Part shown: in pieces, positions 1 through 6,075 of the stretch | Numbering within the stretch: position 1 is the first letter of the stretch | Layout: each line of letters begins with the position of its first letter | Assembly: GCA_020425835.1 (NCBI GenBank) | Contig: JAGQRC010000250.1 | Span: 1 to 6,075 of the forward strand | Origin: Planctomycetota bacterium | GTDB lineage: Bacteria; Planctomycetota; UBA8108; UBA1146; JAJFFE01 | Direction of reading: 5' to 3' | DNA length: 6,075 nt | Notes under the pieces: generated by a model | Database searches by the model: none | What the model saw: the letters and a program-made list of their open reading frames with translations, nothing else | What the model was told of the DNA's origin: nothing | Position numbers and translations under genes: made by a program

Positions 1-1193
1 GCTCGCGCCAATGACCAACGGGCGGAGTCCACGCGACCCTCGCACCGAGCCAGGAAGCGATCGGCGAGCGACAGATTCCCGTGACGCAAGCAGATCTCCG
101 CCAGCTCGATCCGCGCCTCGTACGCGTGCTTGTCCAGCTCGAGCGCATGGACGAAGGCGTCCTTCGCCGCCTCCACGTTCTCCGTCTGCAACAGCCTCCC
201 CCGCGCGATCCAGAGTCGGGCGACTCCGGGATGGAGGCGCAGCGCTCGCTCCAGCGCCGGTCGCGTCGACTCGTGCTCGGGATGGTGACGAACCAGGAAC
301 TCGACCCACTCGACCAGAGCGGGGGCGGCCGTCGGATCGAGGCCGACCTGAGCCGTGAGGTCCTTCTCTCGCTCCTCGAGCTCGTTCGCTCGTCGGAAGG
401 CGTCGAGAACGTGCCGTCCTTCATCGAAGTGTCCACTCCGAACGAGCGCCTGACCCAAGGCCTGAAGGGTCGCCGAACGCAGTCCGACCGCCTGGACCGC
501 GGGGCGCAGAGTCGCAACCGCGCCTTCCGCGTCGCCGAGCCGAAGGCGGGCGCGACCGAGCTCGAGGCGCGCCGCATGATGGTTCGGCTCGAGTTCGAGG
601 ACTCGCGACAAAGGTGCGATCGACTCGGCCGGCCGACCGAGACCGGCCAGGCAGGCGCCGCGAAGGTACGAGAGCGGCACGACGAGGTCATCACCCACCG
701 CGGGGACCCCGCCGTCGGCGTCCGTCGACAACGGGGCCACGACCGCCAACGCGGCCTCGAACTCCTTCAGGCTGAAGTGGACGCGCGCCCGCTCGAGGCG
801 AAGCACCGCGTCGTCCCCTCCACCCGCTCGACCCAGCGCACGGTCGAGGAGCTCCGCCCAGCGGGCGATCCGGCCCGACTCCGAGAAGAGGGTCGCGGCG
901 AGATGCGCGAGCTCCCCGTCGAGGGGATGCGATCCGACCCAGGACTCGATGAGTTGGACTCCCCACGCGAACCGGTGGTCGGCGATCGCCCCGTTGGTGG
1001 CCATGACGATGAGCGCGCGATCGAGGCGGTCCGTGCCGTGCGTGTCGACCCAGCGTGAGAGCCCGTCGAGCCCGACCACATCGCCGGCGGCCAGCTGGCT
1101 GCGGATCTCGTCGAGAGTCGGCGGCGGGATGGTCGGGGACGAACCATCGACCGCTCGCGTCAGGAGCAGCGCGACGAGGAGCGCGACGTTCAC
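1..1193 (-). CDS. Exported TPR (tetratricopeptide repeat) protein, 3' end beyond the window
   Basis: I translated this frame by hand: it is open from a GTG at 1193 to the left edge (397 codons, no stop seen). The first residues are very hydrophobic (VALLVALLL at 3-11) and look like a short signal peptide or membrane anchor, though without a basic n-region. The rest is helical with TPR-like hairpins at about 174-204, 208-237, 242-270, 325-355 and 359-385; typical Leu/Gly/Ala spacing is visible (for example LRGACLAGLGRPAESI, then LELEP). TPR domains are protein-binding scaffolds; no catalytic motif is visible. The GTG overlaps the TGA of the CRTAC1 gene as GTGA, and a GGAGG (1202-1198) lies 4 nt upstream, which decides the start; the first in-frame ATG, at codon 64, would remove the hydrophobic N-terminus. 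A TPR gene directly after a CRTAC1 gene suggests a joint function. The family is clear but the role is not. Confidence 0.88.
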   Translation of the reverse strand, partial: MNVALLVALLLTRAVDGSSPTIPPPTLDEIRSQLAAGDVVGLDGLSRWVDTHGTDRLDRALIVMATNGAIADHRFAWGVQLIESWVGSHPLDGELAHLAATLFSESGRIARWAELLDRALGRAGGGDDAVLRLERARVHFSLKEFEAALAVVAPLSTDADGGVPAVGDDLVVPLSYLRGACLAGLGRPAESIAPLSRVLELEPNHHAARLELGRARLRLGDAEGAVATLRPAVQAVGLRSATLQALGQALVRSGHFDEGRHVLDAFRRANELEEREKDLTAQVGLDPTAAPALVEWVEFLVRHHPEHESTRPALERALRLHPGVARLWIARGRLLQTENVEAAKDAFVHALELDKHAYEARIELAEICLRHGNLSLADRFLARCEGRVDSARWSLAR

Positions 1194-3031
1194 TTCGCCT
1201 CCGGTTCCCGGATCACCCAGAGGGGGCGAGCGGACTCGGGCGCGAGCGCTCCGTCGATCCGCAGTTCCTCGAGCGTCTGCACCAGTCCGGATGGCCAGCG
1301 GATCGTGAGGCGATCGATCGTCGCCCCCCCGATGGTGATCGCCACCTCGGCGCGTCGACCGCTCAGGTACGACCCCCCGCCGACGACCCGTCGGACGATG
1401 CGCTCGTCCCCTCGCTGGATCTCGACCCGCGCGCCGATCGCGTCCCGATTGGAGGAGCGGCCCTCCAGCACGAGTCCGATCGTGTACCTCTCGCTTCCCG
1501 GTTTCGGGTCGCGGAGATTGCGGTAGAGGATCGGGCGCCCGTCGCAATTGCTGACGACGATGTCGAGGTCGCCGTCGCCGTCGACATCGCCGACGGCGGC
1601 GCCTCTCCCCGCCTCCACCGAGTCGCGCCACTCCGCCGGGGTTCGCTCGGTGAACCGCCCGCGGCCATCGTTCAGGTACAACTGATCGGGCTGTCGGTAG
1701 GTCTGGTGGTCGTTGAACTCCGCGATGTTGTCGATCACGTGACCGTTCGCGACGAAGACATCCAGGTCGCCGTCGCCATCGAAGTCCGCCGCTTCGGTGC
1801 CGAACCCGGTCATCAGGAAGCTCGGTGCGCCGAGCCCCGAGGGCGCCGTCGCGTCCTCGAAGAACCCGCTTCCGAGAGCGCGGTAGTACACGTTCGTCTC
1901 GCTCGACAGGTTGGTGACGAGGAGATCGAGCCGACCGTCGCCGTCGAGATCGCCACTCGCGATCCCCATGCCGGCCTGCGCCATGCCGTCGTCGTTGTAC
2001 CCGACGCCGGCGATCAACGTCGCATCCTCGAAGCTCCACGAGCCTCGATTGAGCAGCAACTGGTTGGCGACGCCGTCGTTGGCGACGTAGATGTCGACGC
2101 GACCGTCGTCGTCGAAATCCGCGCACACGACTCCGAGACTCTTGCCGGGATACGAGCCGAGACCAGCGCGCGCCGAGACGTCCTCGAACTTGCCGCCACC
2201 GAGATTCCGATAGAGATGGTCCGGCGCCCCGGGATAGGCATCGGGCGAGCAGTACGCGGGTATCCCTTGCCCCAGGGTGCAGTCCTTGTGGCTCTCGATC
2301 GAGAACGCGAGATAGGTCGTGACGTAGAGGTCGAGGAGACCATCGCCGTCGAAGTCGGCGAACGCGGCGCTGGAGCTCCACGCGTCGGGCGCGCCTCGGT
2401 CGCCACCGCCGACTCCGGCCTCGTCCGTGATGTCGACGAAGCGTCCGCCGTCGTTGCGGAACAACGCGTTGCGACCGAAGTTGGTGACGAGGAGATCAGG
2501 ATCGCCGTCGTTGTCGATGTCCCCGATCGCGCAGCCCATCCCGTATCCCTCGTCCGGTGCGGAGTGCTCTGTCGTCGCGTCGACGAAGTGTCCGCTTCCG
2601 TCGTTGGTGTAGAGTCGGTTCCGGCTGTCGAACTCCTCCGCCCCGGGAAGCGCTCGTCCCTGGACGAGGTAGAGATCGAGATCGCCGTCGCCATCGGCGT
2701 CGAACAGCGCGAGTCCCGCCCCCATCGTCTCCACGAGGTATCGCCGTCCGCTGTCCCCTTTGCGATGCCGGAAGTCGATGGGCCGCTCGACCGAGAATCG
2801 GAGCGCCGGCAGAGGCGAGGCTGGCGACTCATCGTCATCGGCGACGACGCCGCGCGATGAGAGCGGGGGCGGAGTCGCCTCGACGCCGCGGACGGAAGGC
2901 TCATCGAGCCCTCCGAACGCTGGTCGAGGCGGCCCCGCCCCCCATCCGAGCATCGCGACGAGACCGAACCCGATCGCGGCGCGCGCGCCGAGGAGCCGGC
3001 CTGCGGTCGCGAACCGGATCAAATGTCGCAA
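1190..3031 (-). CDS. CRTAC1-type secreted protein: FG-GAP/VCBS repeats plus ASPIC/UnbV domain
   Basis: A 613-residue protein. The N-terminus has Arg-rich residues 2-17, then a hydrophobic stretch around 18-33 and a possible cleavage after AFG (38-40), so export is likely. A Pro/Ser/Asp-rich linker (about 41-75) precedes seven FG-GAP/VCBS repeats with the D-x-D-x-D-G-x-x-D calcium loop, near residues 108-125, 168-185, 223-240, 300-318, 357-375, 412-430 and 478-496; such repeats form a beta-propeller. Residues 528-590 match ASPIC/UnbV (AIGARVEI, GGGSYLSG, LTIRWPSG). Cys251 and Cys261 lie in the CxxxxxxxxxC, Y-G-x-P-D-x-LYRN stretch usual in the CRTAC1 family. The family's biochemical role is largely unknown; adhesion or calcium-dependent binding is inferred. 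The start is ambiguous: TTG at 3031 (13-nt overlap with the peroxidase gene) or TTG at 3022, which gives a TTGA overlap with its stop. No in-frame ATG or GTG precedes these before an upstream stop, and neither TTG has a good Shine-Dalgarno, so coupling to the upstream gene is likely. Confidence 0.93.
   Translation of the reverse strand: MRHLIRFATAGRLLGARAAIGFGLVAMLGWGAGPPRPAFGGLDEPSVRGVEATPPPLSSRGVVADDDESPASPLPALRFSVERPIDFRHRKGDSGRRYLVETMGAGLALFDADGDGDLDLYLVQGRALPGAEEFDSRNRLYTNDGSGHFVDATTEHSAPDEGYGMGCAIGDIDNDGDPDLLVTNFGRNALFRNDGGRFVDITDEAGVGGGDRGAPDAWSSSAAFADFDGDGLLDLYVTTYLAFSIESHKDCTLGQGIPAYCSPDAYPGAPDHLYRNLGGGKFEDVSARAGLGSYPGKSLGVVCADFDDDGRVDIYVANDGVANQLLLNRGSWSFEDATLIAGVGYNDDGMAQAGMGIASGDLDGDGRLDLLVTNLSSETNVYYRALGSGFFEDATAPSGLGAPSFLMTGFGTEAADFDGDGDLDVFVANGHVIDNIAEFNDHQTYRQPDQLYLNDGRGRFTERTPAEWRDSVEAGRGAAVGDVDGDGDLDIVVSNCDGRPILYRNLRDPKPGSERYTIGLVLEGRSSNRDAIGARVEIQRGDERIVRRVVGGGSYLSGRRAEVAITIGGATIDRLTIRWPSGLVQTLEELRIDGALAPESARPLWVIREPEAK
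1198..1202 (-). promoter_or_regulatory. Ribosome binding site of the TPR gene
   Basis: GGAGG on the minus strand, 4 nt before the GTG at 1193 and inside the last codons of the CRTAC1 gene. Together with the GTGA stop/start overlap it supports this non-ATG start and suggests coupled translation. Confidence 0.7.
1541..2722 (-). repeat. Seven FG-GAP/VCBS repeats encoded within the CRTAC1-type gene
   Basis: Each unit contains an Asp-rich loop such as DADGDGDLD, DIDNDGDPD, DFDGDGLLD, DFDDDGRVD, DLDGDGRLD, DFDGDGDLD or DVDGDGDLD, about 50-65 residues apart. The same codons make short recurring GTCGCCGTCG-type strings on the plus strand. Seven blades is a usual beta-propeller number, and all seven loops look intact. 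Confidence 0.85.
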
Positions 3032-4536
3032 CCGAGACCGTCGAGCGTCGGGTCGTGACCGAAGGAGTCATCGGCCGGCGGCGGAAGCGGAGCGGCGCCC
3101 GCGAAGAGTCGGCTCAGGATGCTGATCGCGTCGGCGAGGTCGAGGACCCCGTCGTCGTTCGCGTCCGACGCGTCCTCGCACAAGAGCGGATCGGCGGCCG
3201 GCACGAACAGGAACGTCAGCAGGTGAGTCGCATCCGCGATGTTCACGGTCAGGTCCTGGTTGGAGTCCCCCCGTCGGAAGTACGGCTGCAACGTCGGGTG
3301 ATCGAACGGAGGCAGCGCGAACAGCAGCCGGTTGTCGGTCAGCGCGGTCAGGAAGTCCTCGATCAGGAGGAGCTCCTCGTTGGGCAGTGTCAGGGTCAAC
3401 ATGTCCGGGTCGGTCGTCGGGAAGTCACCTCCGGTGTTGTAGAAGATCAGGACTTCCTGGAGGCTCTCCTTCCCACCGTTGTGGAAGAACGGAGCGCGCA
3501 GCGCGACGTTGCGCAACGGCGGCGTCTTGAACTTCCCGCGATCCGCCACGTCGCCCGTGACCATCTCGCGACCGATGTCGTCGGTCTCCGGTCGCACGCC
3601 GATGTGATGGAACCCGTGGTCGCTCAGCGCCGGGCCCGCGTGGCAGACCGAGCAGTGGAGCTCGAAGAGCGCCATTCCGGCCTCCTGGTCCGCCGTCAAC
3701 GCGCTCGAGTCTCCCAGCAGGAACAGATCGAACGGCGTTCGATCCGGCACCAGCGTTCGCTCGTACGAGGCGATGGCGAAGCCGATCCGTCGACCGGTGA
3801 TCTCGGGGGTGCCGAACGCCGCCTCGAACAGGTCCGGGTAGGTCGGATCCAACGTCAGCGCATCGATGATGTCCGGCGTCAGATCGGACGCGAGAGAGAG
3901 CGGCGTCACCGTCTCGAGCTTCGTGCGAACGTCGTCCCACGTGCGGCCGTTGCACGCCATCTCGACCGAGGAGACGATCGGCCCGACGGCTTGGCTCTCG
4001 AGCGCGCCGCCCGTCACGATCGCCACGGCTCCGGTCTCCGGATCGAGGAACTCATCGGTGGCGCGCCCATCCCAGAAGCTCGAGTCGCTGTACCCAGCGC
4101 CGACGAACGATGGCGTCCGTCGACCGGTCACTTGACGCTCGGGGAAGAAGACGCCGTCGTCCGTCGGTCCGCAACCCATGTCGGCGCTCACCACGCCGAT
4201 GGAGCCGGCGATGTCGTCCTCGGTGCCGAAGATCCCGTCGGGCCCCGGGTTCGCGGAGAGCGGGAGCCCGACGCGCGGATCGGAGCCGCCGGCCTCGGGC
4301 TGGTGGCACGTCGCGCAGGCGACACCGTTGTCGGAGCTCAGCTGCTCGTCCCAGAAGAGGATCTTCCCGAGAATCGCCTTCTGGGGCGTCAGCGGGTTCT
4401 CCGCCGGCTCGGGCATGGGACCGAGTGGAGTGAACGAAGTCTGTGCCAGGAGGTTGGCGACGAAGAACGGAGTGACGACGAAGACGAGAGCCGTGCGCGC
4501 GATTCGGCGAGTTCGGCTCGATGAATCGTTCGGCAT
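3019..4536 (-). CDS. Di-heme cytochrome c peroxidase / MauG-family protein with C-terminal dockerin
   Basis: A 505-residue exported haem enzyme. Signal peptide: basic RTRR (8-11), hydrophobic about 15-31, likely cleavage near LAQ (30-32). Two c-type haem sites: CATCH (Cys74, Cys77, His78) and CSVCH (Cys295, Cys298, His299). Family landmarks: LFWDEQLSSDNG before haem 1; FWDGRA (154-159), whose Trp155 corresponds to the inter-haem Trp of the family; GPIVSSVEM (185-193), whose Glu192 corresponds to the active-site Glu; and FKTPPLRNVALRAPFFHNGG (336-355). Known members reduce H2O2 or, as MauG and MbnH do, oxidise residues of a partner protein in the periplasm. Compared with typical members there are extra segments at about 83-135 and 160-180, with Cys122 and Cys195. 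Residues 419-505 are a dockerin, an unusual addition. I chose the ATG at 4536 over a longer reading from 4602 because AAGGAG (4548-4543) sits 6 nt upstream and the signal peptide then begins correctly. It is the first gene of the apparent operon. Confidence 0.93.
   Translation of the reverse strand: MPNDSSSRTRRIARTALVFVVTPFFVANLLAQTSFTPLGPMPEPAENPLTPQKAILGKILFWDEQLSSDNGVACATCHQPEAGGSDPRVGLPLSANPGPDGIFGTEDDIAGSIGVVSADMGCGPTDDGVFFPERQVTGRRTPSFVGAGYSDSSFWDGRATDEFLDPETGAVAIVTGGALESQAVGPIVSSVEMACNGRTWDDVRTKLETVTPLSLASDLTPDIIDALTLDPTYPDLFEAAFGTPEITGRRIGFAIASYERTLVPDRTPFDLFLLGDSSALTADQEAGMALFELHCSVCHAGPALSDHGFHHIGVRPETDDIGREMVTGDVADRGKFKTPPLRNVALRAPFFHNGGKESLQEVLIFYNTGGDFPTTDPDMLTLTLPNEELLLIEDFLTALTDNRLLFALPPFDHPTLQPYFRRGDSNQDLTVNIADATHLLTFLFVPAADPLLCEDASDANDDGVLDLADAISILSRLFAGAAPLPPPADDSFGHDPTLDGLGCDI
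3022..3282 (-). other. Dockerin type I-like domain at the C-terminus of the di-heme peroxidase
   Basis: Protein residues 419-505. Two EF-hand-like calcium loops are complete: Asp424, Asn426, Asp428 with Asp435 at loop position 12, and Asp458, Asn460, Asp462 with Asp469. Each is followed by a hydrophobic helix (ATHLLTFLF; AISILSRLF). A Pro-rich linker and the short tail DPTLDGLGCDI follow. Cys453 between the two loops and Cys503 in the tail could pair. No cohesin is visible in the window, so the partner is unknown. Confidence 0.85.
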
Positions 4537-4542
4537 CGAGGG

Positions 4543-4548
4543 CTCCTT
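4543..4548 (-). promoter_or_regulatory. Ribosome binding site of the di-heme peroxidase gene
   Basis: AAGGAG on the minus strand, 6 nt before the ATG at 4536. It is a near-ideal Shine-Dalgarno and fixes this start over the upstream in-frame candidate at 4602. Confidence 0.85.
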
Positions 4549-4604
4549 GTTTCTTGGAGTATGACGAGCTTCGGCGTCCGTCGGAGCTCGACTCGAGGTC
4601 ATCG

Positions 4605-4650
4605 AAAAACCGGCCCGAGCAACCCCGCGAGGGTACCGCTCGGGCCGGTT
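4605..4650 (-). terminator. Rho-independent terminator after the dockerin/FN3 gene
   Basis: A perfect 13-bp inverted repeat, AACCGGCCCGAGC (4608-4620) against GCTCGGGCCGGTT (4638-4650), with a 17-nt loop that can itself form a 3-bp CCC/GGG stem. On the minus strand the stem runs directly into five T's (4609-4605), the last two T's of the stem being part of that run. No T-run follows in the plus direction. It begins about 100 nt past the stop at 4749, so it ends that transcript and separates it from the peroxidase operon. Confidence 0.85.
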
Positions 4651-4748
4651 CCTTCATACCGCCGACGAAGGGAATCGCCGACGGTCGCAACCGACGGACG
4701 CGAACACGTCACGTCGATGATCGGTTCGACCCTTCGACTCGACGCGCC

Positions 4749-6075
4749 TCAGGGGCAGGTCGTGAACGAATCGCAGGTCAGGCTGTCCGAGGTGGCATCC
4801 TCACCGCAGCTCGGGAACGGAGCATCCAACGCCGCGCCGCCGCTGAACAGGAAGTTGAGCACGCGGATCGCGTCCGCCACATCGACCATCCCGTCGTCGT
4901 TGCCGTCGAGGCTCGACTGACAGGTGCTCGGCGCGCCGCCGGAGAACAGTTGGTCCAACAAGGCGACGACGTCGGCGATGTTCACGGCGCCGTCTTGGTT
5001 GACGTCTCCGCGGACGAACTCCTGCCCACCGATCACGATGACCGGCGGGAAGCACTCGATGTAGCGGCTGATCAAGTCCTCTTGGTCGTGCGCCTCACCG
5101 ATACCTCCGACCTCGACACTGTGCGAGATCACGTGACCGTTGGGGGTCGCGTTGAAGACTCCGCCGTTGTAGGTCGCGGCGCCCACGGTGAAGGTCAGGA
5201 CCGCCTCACCGGTCGTGAGCGGTGACAGACGATCGATGAAGCCCTCTTCACCACCGTCGTACAGGACCGGGTTGATGAACTCACCCAGGCCGCAGCTCGG
5301 AGAGATGATCCCGTCGACTTGGTCGATCCCGAATCCACCGTCCGCGCAGGTGTCGGACACGCCGGTCAGCATGTGGATCGGTGTCGTCGGGTTGAAGCAG
5401 TGGGTGTCCCCGCCGCTCAGGAAGACGCTGCCGCCGGCCGACACATGGTCCGCCAGCGTCTGCCCCTCCGCCTGCGACAGGGTGTAGTTGTTCGGGAAGG
5501 TCCCGAGTTCGACCCACACCCGCGGGAAGGACGCGAGCGACAAGCCCTGCGTCGCGAGGTCGGCGAGGCCGACGACATCGACGAGGAGCGAAACCTGGGC
5601 GTTGGCGATCAGTGCGTTGTGGATCGCCAACGACGAGTCGATGTCCCCGGTCAGCGTGTCCTCGAACCGCAACACGAGATCGGTGACGTTCGTGTCGAAG
5701 ACGAGCAGCGTGCAGGCCGCGGGGAGTGCCGCCTCGACGCCGATGCTCGGGGTCACCGTGTAGGTGAGGTTCCCCGCCGGTGCGCCGAGATCGGTGTAGG
5801 TCGTCGCCGTCCCGGAGATCGTGGCCAGCACCGTGCCGTTGCGCGCAACGTCGATCGCATCGTACTGCGCCGAGAAGGTGCCGCCGTTGTTCGTCCAGGT
5901 GAGGACCACGTCGGCGTCGACCTGATTGCAGTCGAGCCCGGTGACCGGGTTCACGTTCGACAGGGTGACGATACAGGCGGCCGGCGGGCTGTCGTCGACG
6001 CCGTCGGAAGCGATCACCGAGTAGGCGTAGGTGCCGGATCCCGGGTTGAGATCGGTGTACGACGTCGCGGTACCG
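4749..6075 (-). CDS. Secreted multidomain protein with FN3-like modules, GATase1-like domain and dockerin, 5' end beyond the window
   Basis: The frame is open from the right edge to a TGA at 4749, giving 441 C-terminal residues; a GTG at 6017 is only an internal codon, since the frame continues upstream with in-family sequence (GTATSYTDL). Numbered from the edge: residues 1-35 end one FN3-like module; about 36-121 form a second (TGLDC, VVLTWTN, VARNGTVLATI, GTATTYTDL, LTYTV). Residues about 122-345 alternate beta and alpha segments, with LLVFDTN, RVWVELGTF, TLSQAEGQTLADHVSAGGSVFLSGGD and a closing HVISHSVEVGG; this resembles the GATase1-like/DUF4350-type fold seen in large secreted proteins, and no catalytic triad is evident. 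Residues 353-441 are a dockerin plus Cys-rich tail. The role is unknown; binding or surface display is inferred. A terminator follows about 100 nt downstream. Confidence 0.88.
   Translation of the reverse strand, partial: GTATSYTDLNPGSGTYAYSVIASDGVDDSPPAACIVTLSNVNPVTGLDCNQVDADVVLTWTNNGGTFSAQYDAIDVARNGTVLATISGTATTYTDLGAPAGNLTYTVTPSIGVEAALPAACTLLVFDTNVTDLVLRFEDTLTGDIDSSLAIHNALIANAQVSLLVDVVGLADLATQGLSLASFPRVWVELGTFPNNYTLSQAEGQTLADHVSAGGSVFLSGGDTHCFNPTTPIHMLTGVSDTCADGGFGIDQVDGIISPSCGLGEFINPVLYDGGEEGFIDRLSPLTTGEAVLTFTVGAATYNGGVFNATPNGHVISHSVEVGGIGEAHDQEDLISRYIECFPPVIVIGGQEFVRGDVNQDGAVNIADVVALLDQLFSGGAPSTCQSSLDGNDDGMVDVADAIRVLNFLFSGGAALDAPFPSCGEDATSDSLTCDSFTTCP
4752..5018 (-). other. Dockerin type I-like domain with Cys-rich tail, C-terminus of the FN3-containing protein
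   Basis: Two complete calcium loops: Asp357, Asn359, Asp361 with Asp368, and Asp390, Asn392, Asp394 with Asp401 (numbered from the window edge). The helices VVALLDQLFSGG and AIRVLNFLFSGG follow them. The tail has Cys423, Cys434 and Cys440, with Cys385 between the loops. It is clearly related to the peroxidase dockerin (shared RGD-x-NQD, VNIAD, NDDG, ADAI). Confidence 0.87.
5787..6075 (-). repeat. Tandem FN3-like module, 261-bp period
   Basis: The 28-nt segment 5787-5814 matches 6048-6075 at 24 of 28 positions, exactly 261 bp (87 codons) apart and in the same frame. At protein level GTATTYTDL mirrors GTATSYTDL, and each is followed by a Gly-rich turn, a Tyr-Thr/Tyr-Ala strand and a Pro-Ala-Ala-Cys motif. 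The right-hand copy is cut by the window edge, so more copies may lie beyond. Confidence 0.75.

Larger units (their letters stand above)
4537..4748. other. Intergenic region between the two transcription units
   Basis: A 212-bp spacer between two genes in the same direction. It holds the terminator (4605-4650) and the peroxidase Shine-Dalgarno (4543-4548). The promoter of the operon should lie between about 4550 and 4604, but I see no convincing -35/-10 pair. The part from 4651 to 4748 shows nothing I can assign apart from a weak 5-bp CCTTC/GAAGG stem. Confidence 0.6.

Noticed and set aside
81..1058. Plus-strand open frame (325 codons)
   Set aside because: Arg/Glu-rich antisense of the TPR gene; no domain or convincing start context.
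1541..2722. GTCGCC-type strings on the plus strand that look like a DNA satellite or regulatory array
   Set aside because: Explained by the Asp-Gly-Asp codons of the FG-GAP repeats; the spacing follows the protein repeat.
1055..2860. Long plus-strand open frame (601 codons) with recurring acidic/Val-Ala motifs
   Set aside because: It is the antisense of the FG-GAP repeats: the recurring EVAVAVDI-like pattern is the reverse reading of the DGDGDLD codons. The minus frame has clear domains.
2557..4524. Long plus-strand open frame (655 codons)
   Set aside because: Arg-rich with no recognisable domain, and it lies opposite the di-heme peroxidase and the start of the CRTAC1 gene, which have unmistakable motifs. 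This is a high-GC antisense shadow.
4558..4563. CATACT (minus strand) as a -10 box for the operon
   Set aside because: The match is weak and no -35 element lies at proper spacing; such a hexamer is expected by chance.
4537..4602. N-terminal extension of the peroxidase to 4602 (22 more residues)
   Set aside because: It would start next to the terminator T-run, put 22 polar residues before a normal signal peptide, and ignore the ideal AAGGAG before 4536.
4651..4671. CCTTC/GAAGG hairpin just upstream of the terminator
   Set aside because: Only 5 bp with an 11-nt loop and no following T-run; not distinguishable from chance.
4521..5225. Plus-strand open frame across the intergenic region
   Set aside because: It would cross the terminator and run antisense to the dockerin; the composition is Arg-rich and there is no motif.

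Overview
This is a high-GC window with all its real genes on the minus strand, so transcription runs from right to left. I see four protein-coding genes. Two run off the window edges, and I see no RNA gene, CRISPR array or insertion sequence. All four products look exported. The dockerin-type calcium-binding C-termini, the FN3-like module with its Thr-Ala-Thr-Tyr-Thr-Asp repeat, and the CRTAC1/TPR gene pair resemble what is common in environmental Planctomycetota and neighbouring groups. That assignment is inference from protein style, not from a marker gene.

Right part (4749 to the right edge): the C-terminal 441 residues of a large secreted protein. It has the end of one FN3-like module, a second complete module 87 residues on, a domain resembling the GATase1-like/DUF4350-type fold, and a dockerin with a Cys-rich tail. 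A 13-bp perfect stem followed on the minus strand by five T's (4605-4650) closes this transcription unit.

Middle and left part (4536 to the left edge): an apparent three-gene operon. It begins with a di-heme cytochrome c peroxidase/MauG-type enzyme that has a signal peptide, two CxxCH haem sites and a C-terminal dockerin. A CRTAC1-type protein follows, with seven FG-GAP/VCBS calcium-binding repeats and an ASPIC/UnbV domain. The last gene is a TPR protein with a GTG start that runs off the left edge. Gene junctions overlap (13 or 4 nt at the first, 4 nt GTGA at the second), which suggests translational coupling.

Working picture (inference): a secreted or cell-surface redox module. A dockerin-tethered MauG-like enzyme is co-expressed with a calcium-binding beta-propeller protein and a helical TPR scaffold, and the propeller protein or another exported protein could be its partner or substrate. 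The dockerin and tail shared with the unrelated upstream protein suggest a common surface-attachment or sorting module. The three-gene linkage and the dockerin fusion are the items most worth following up.
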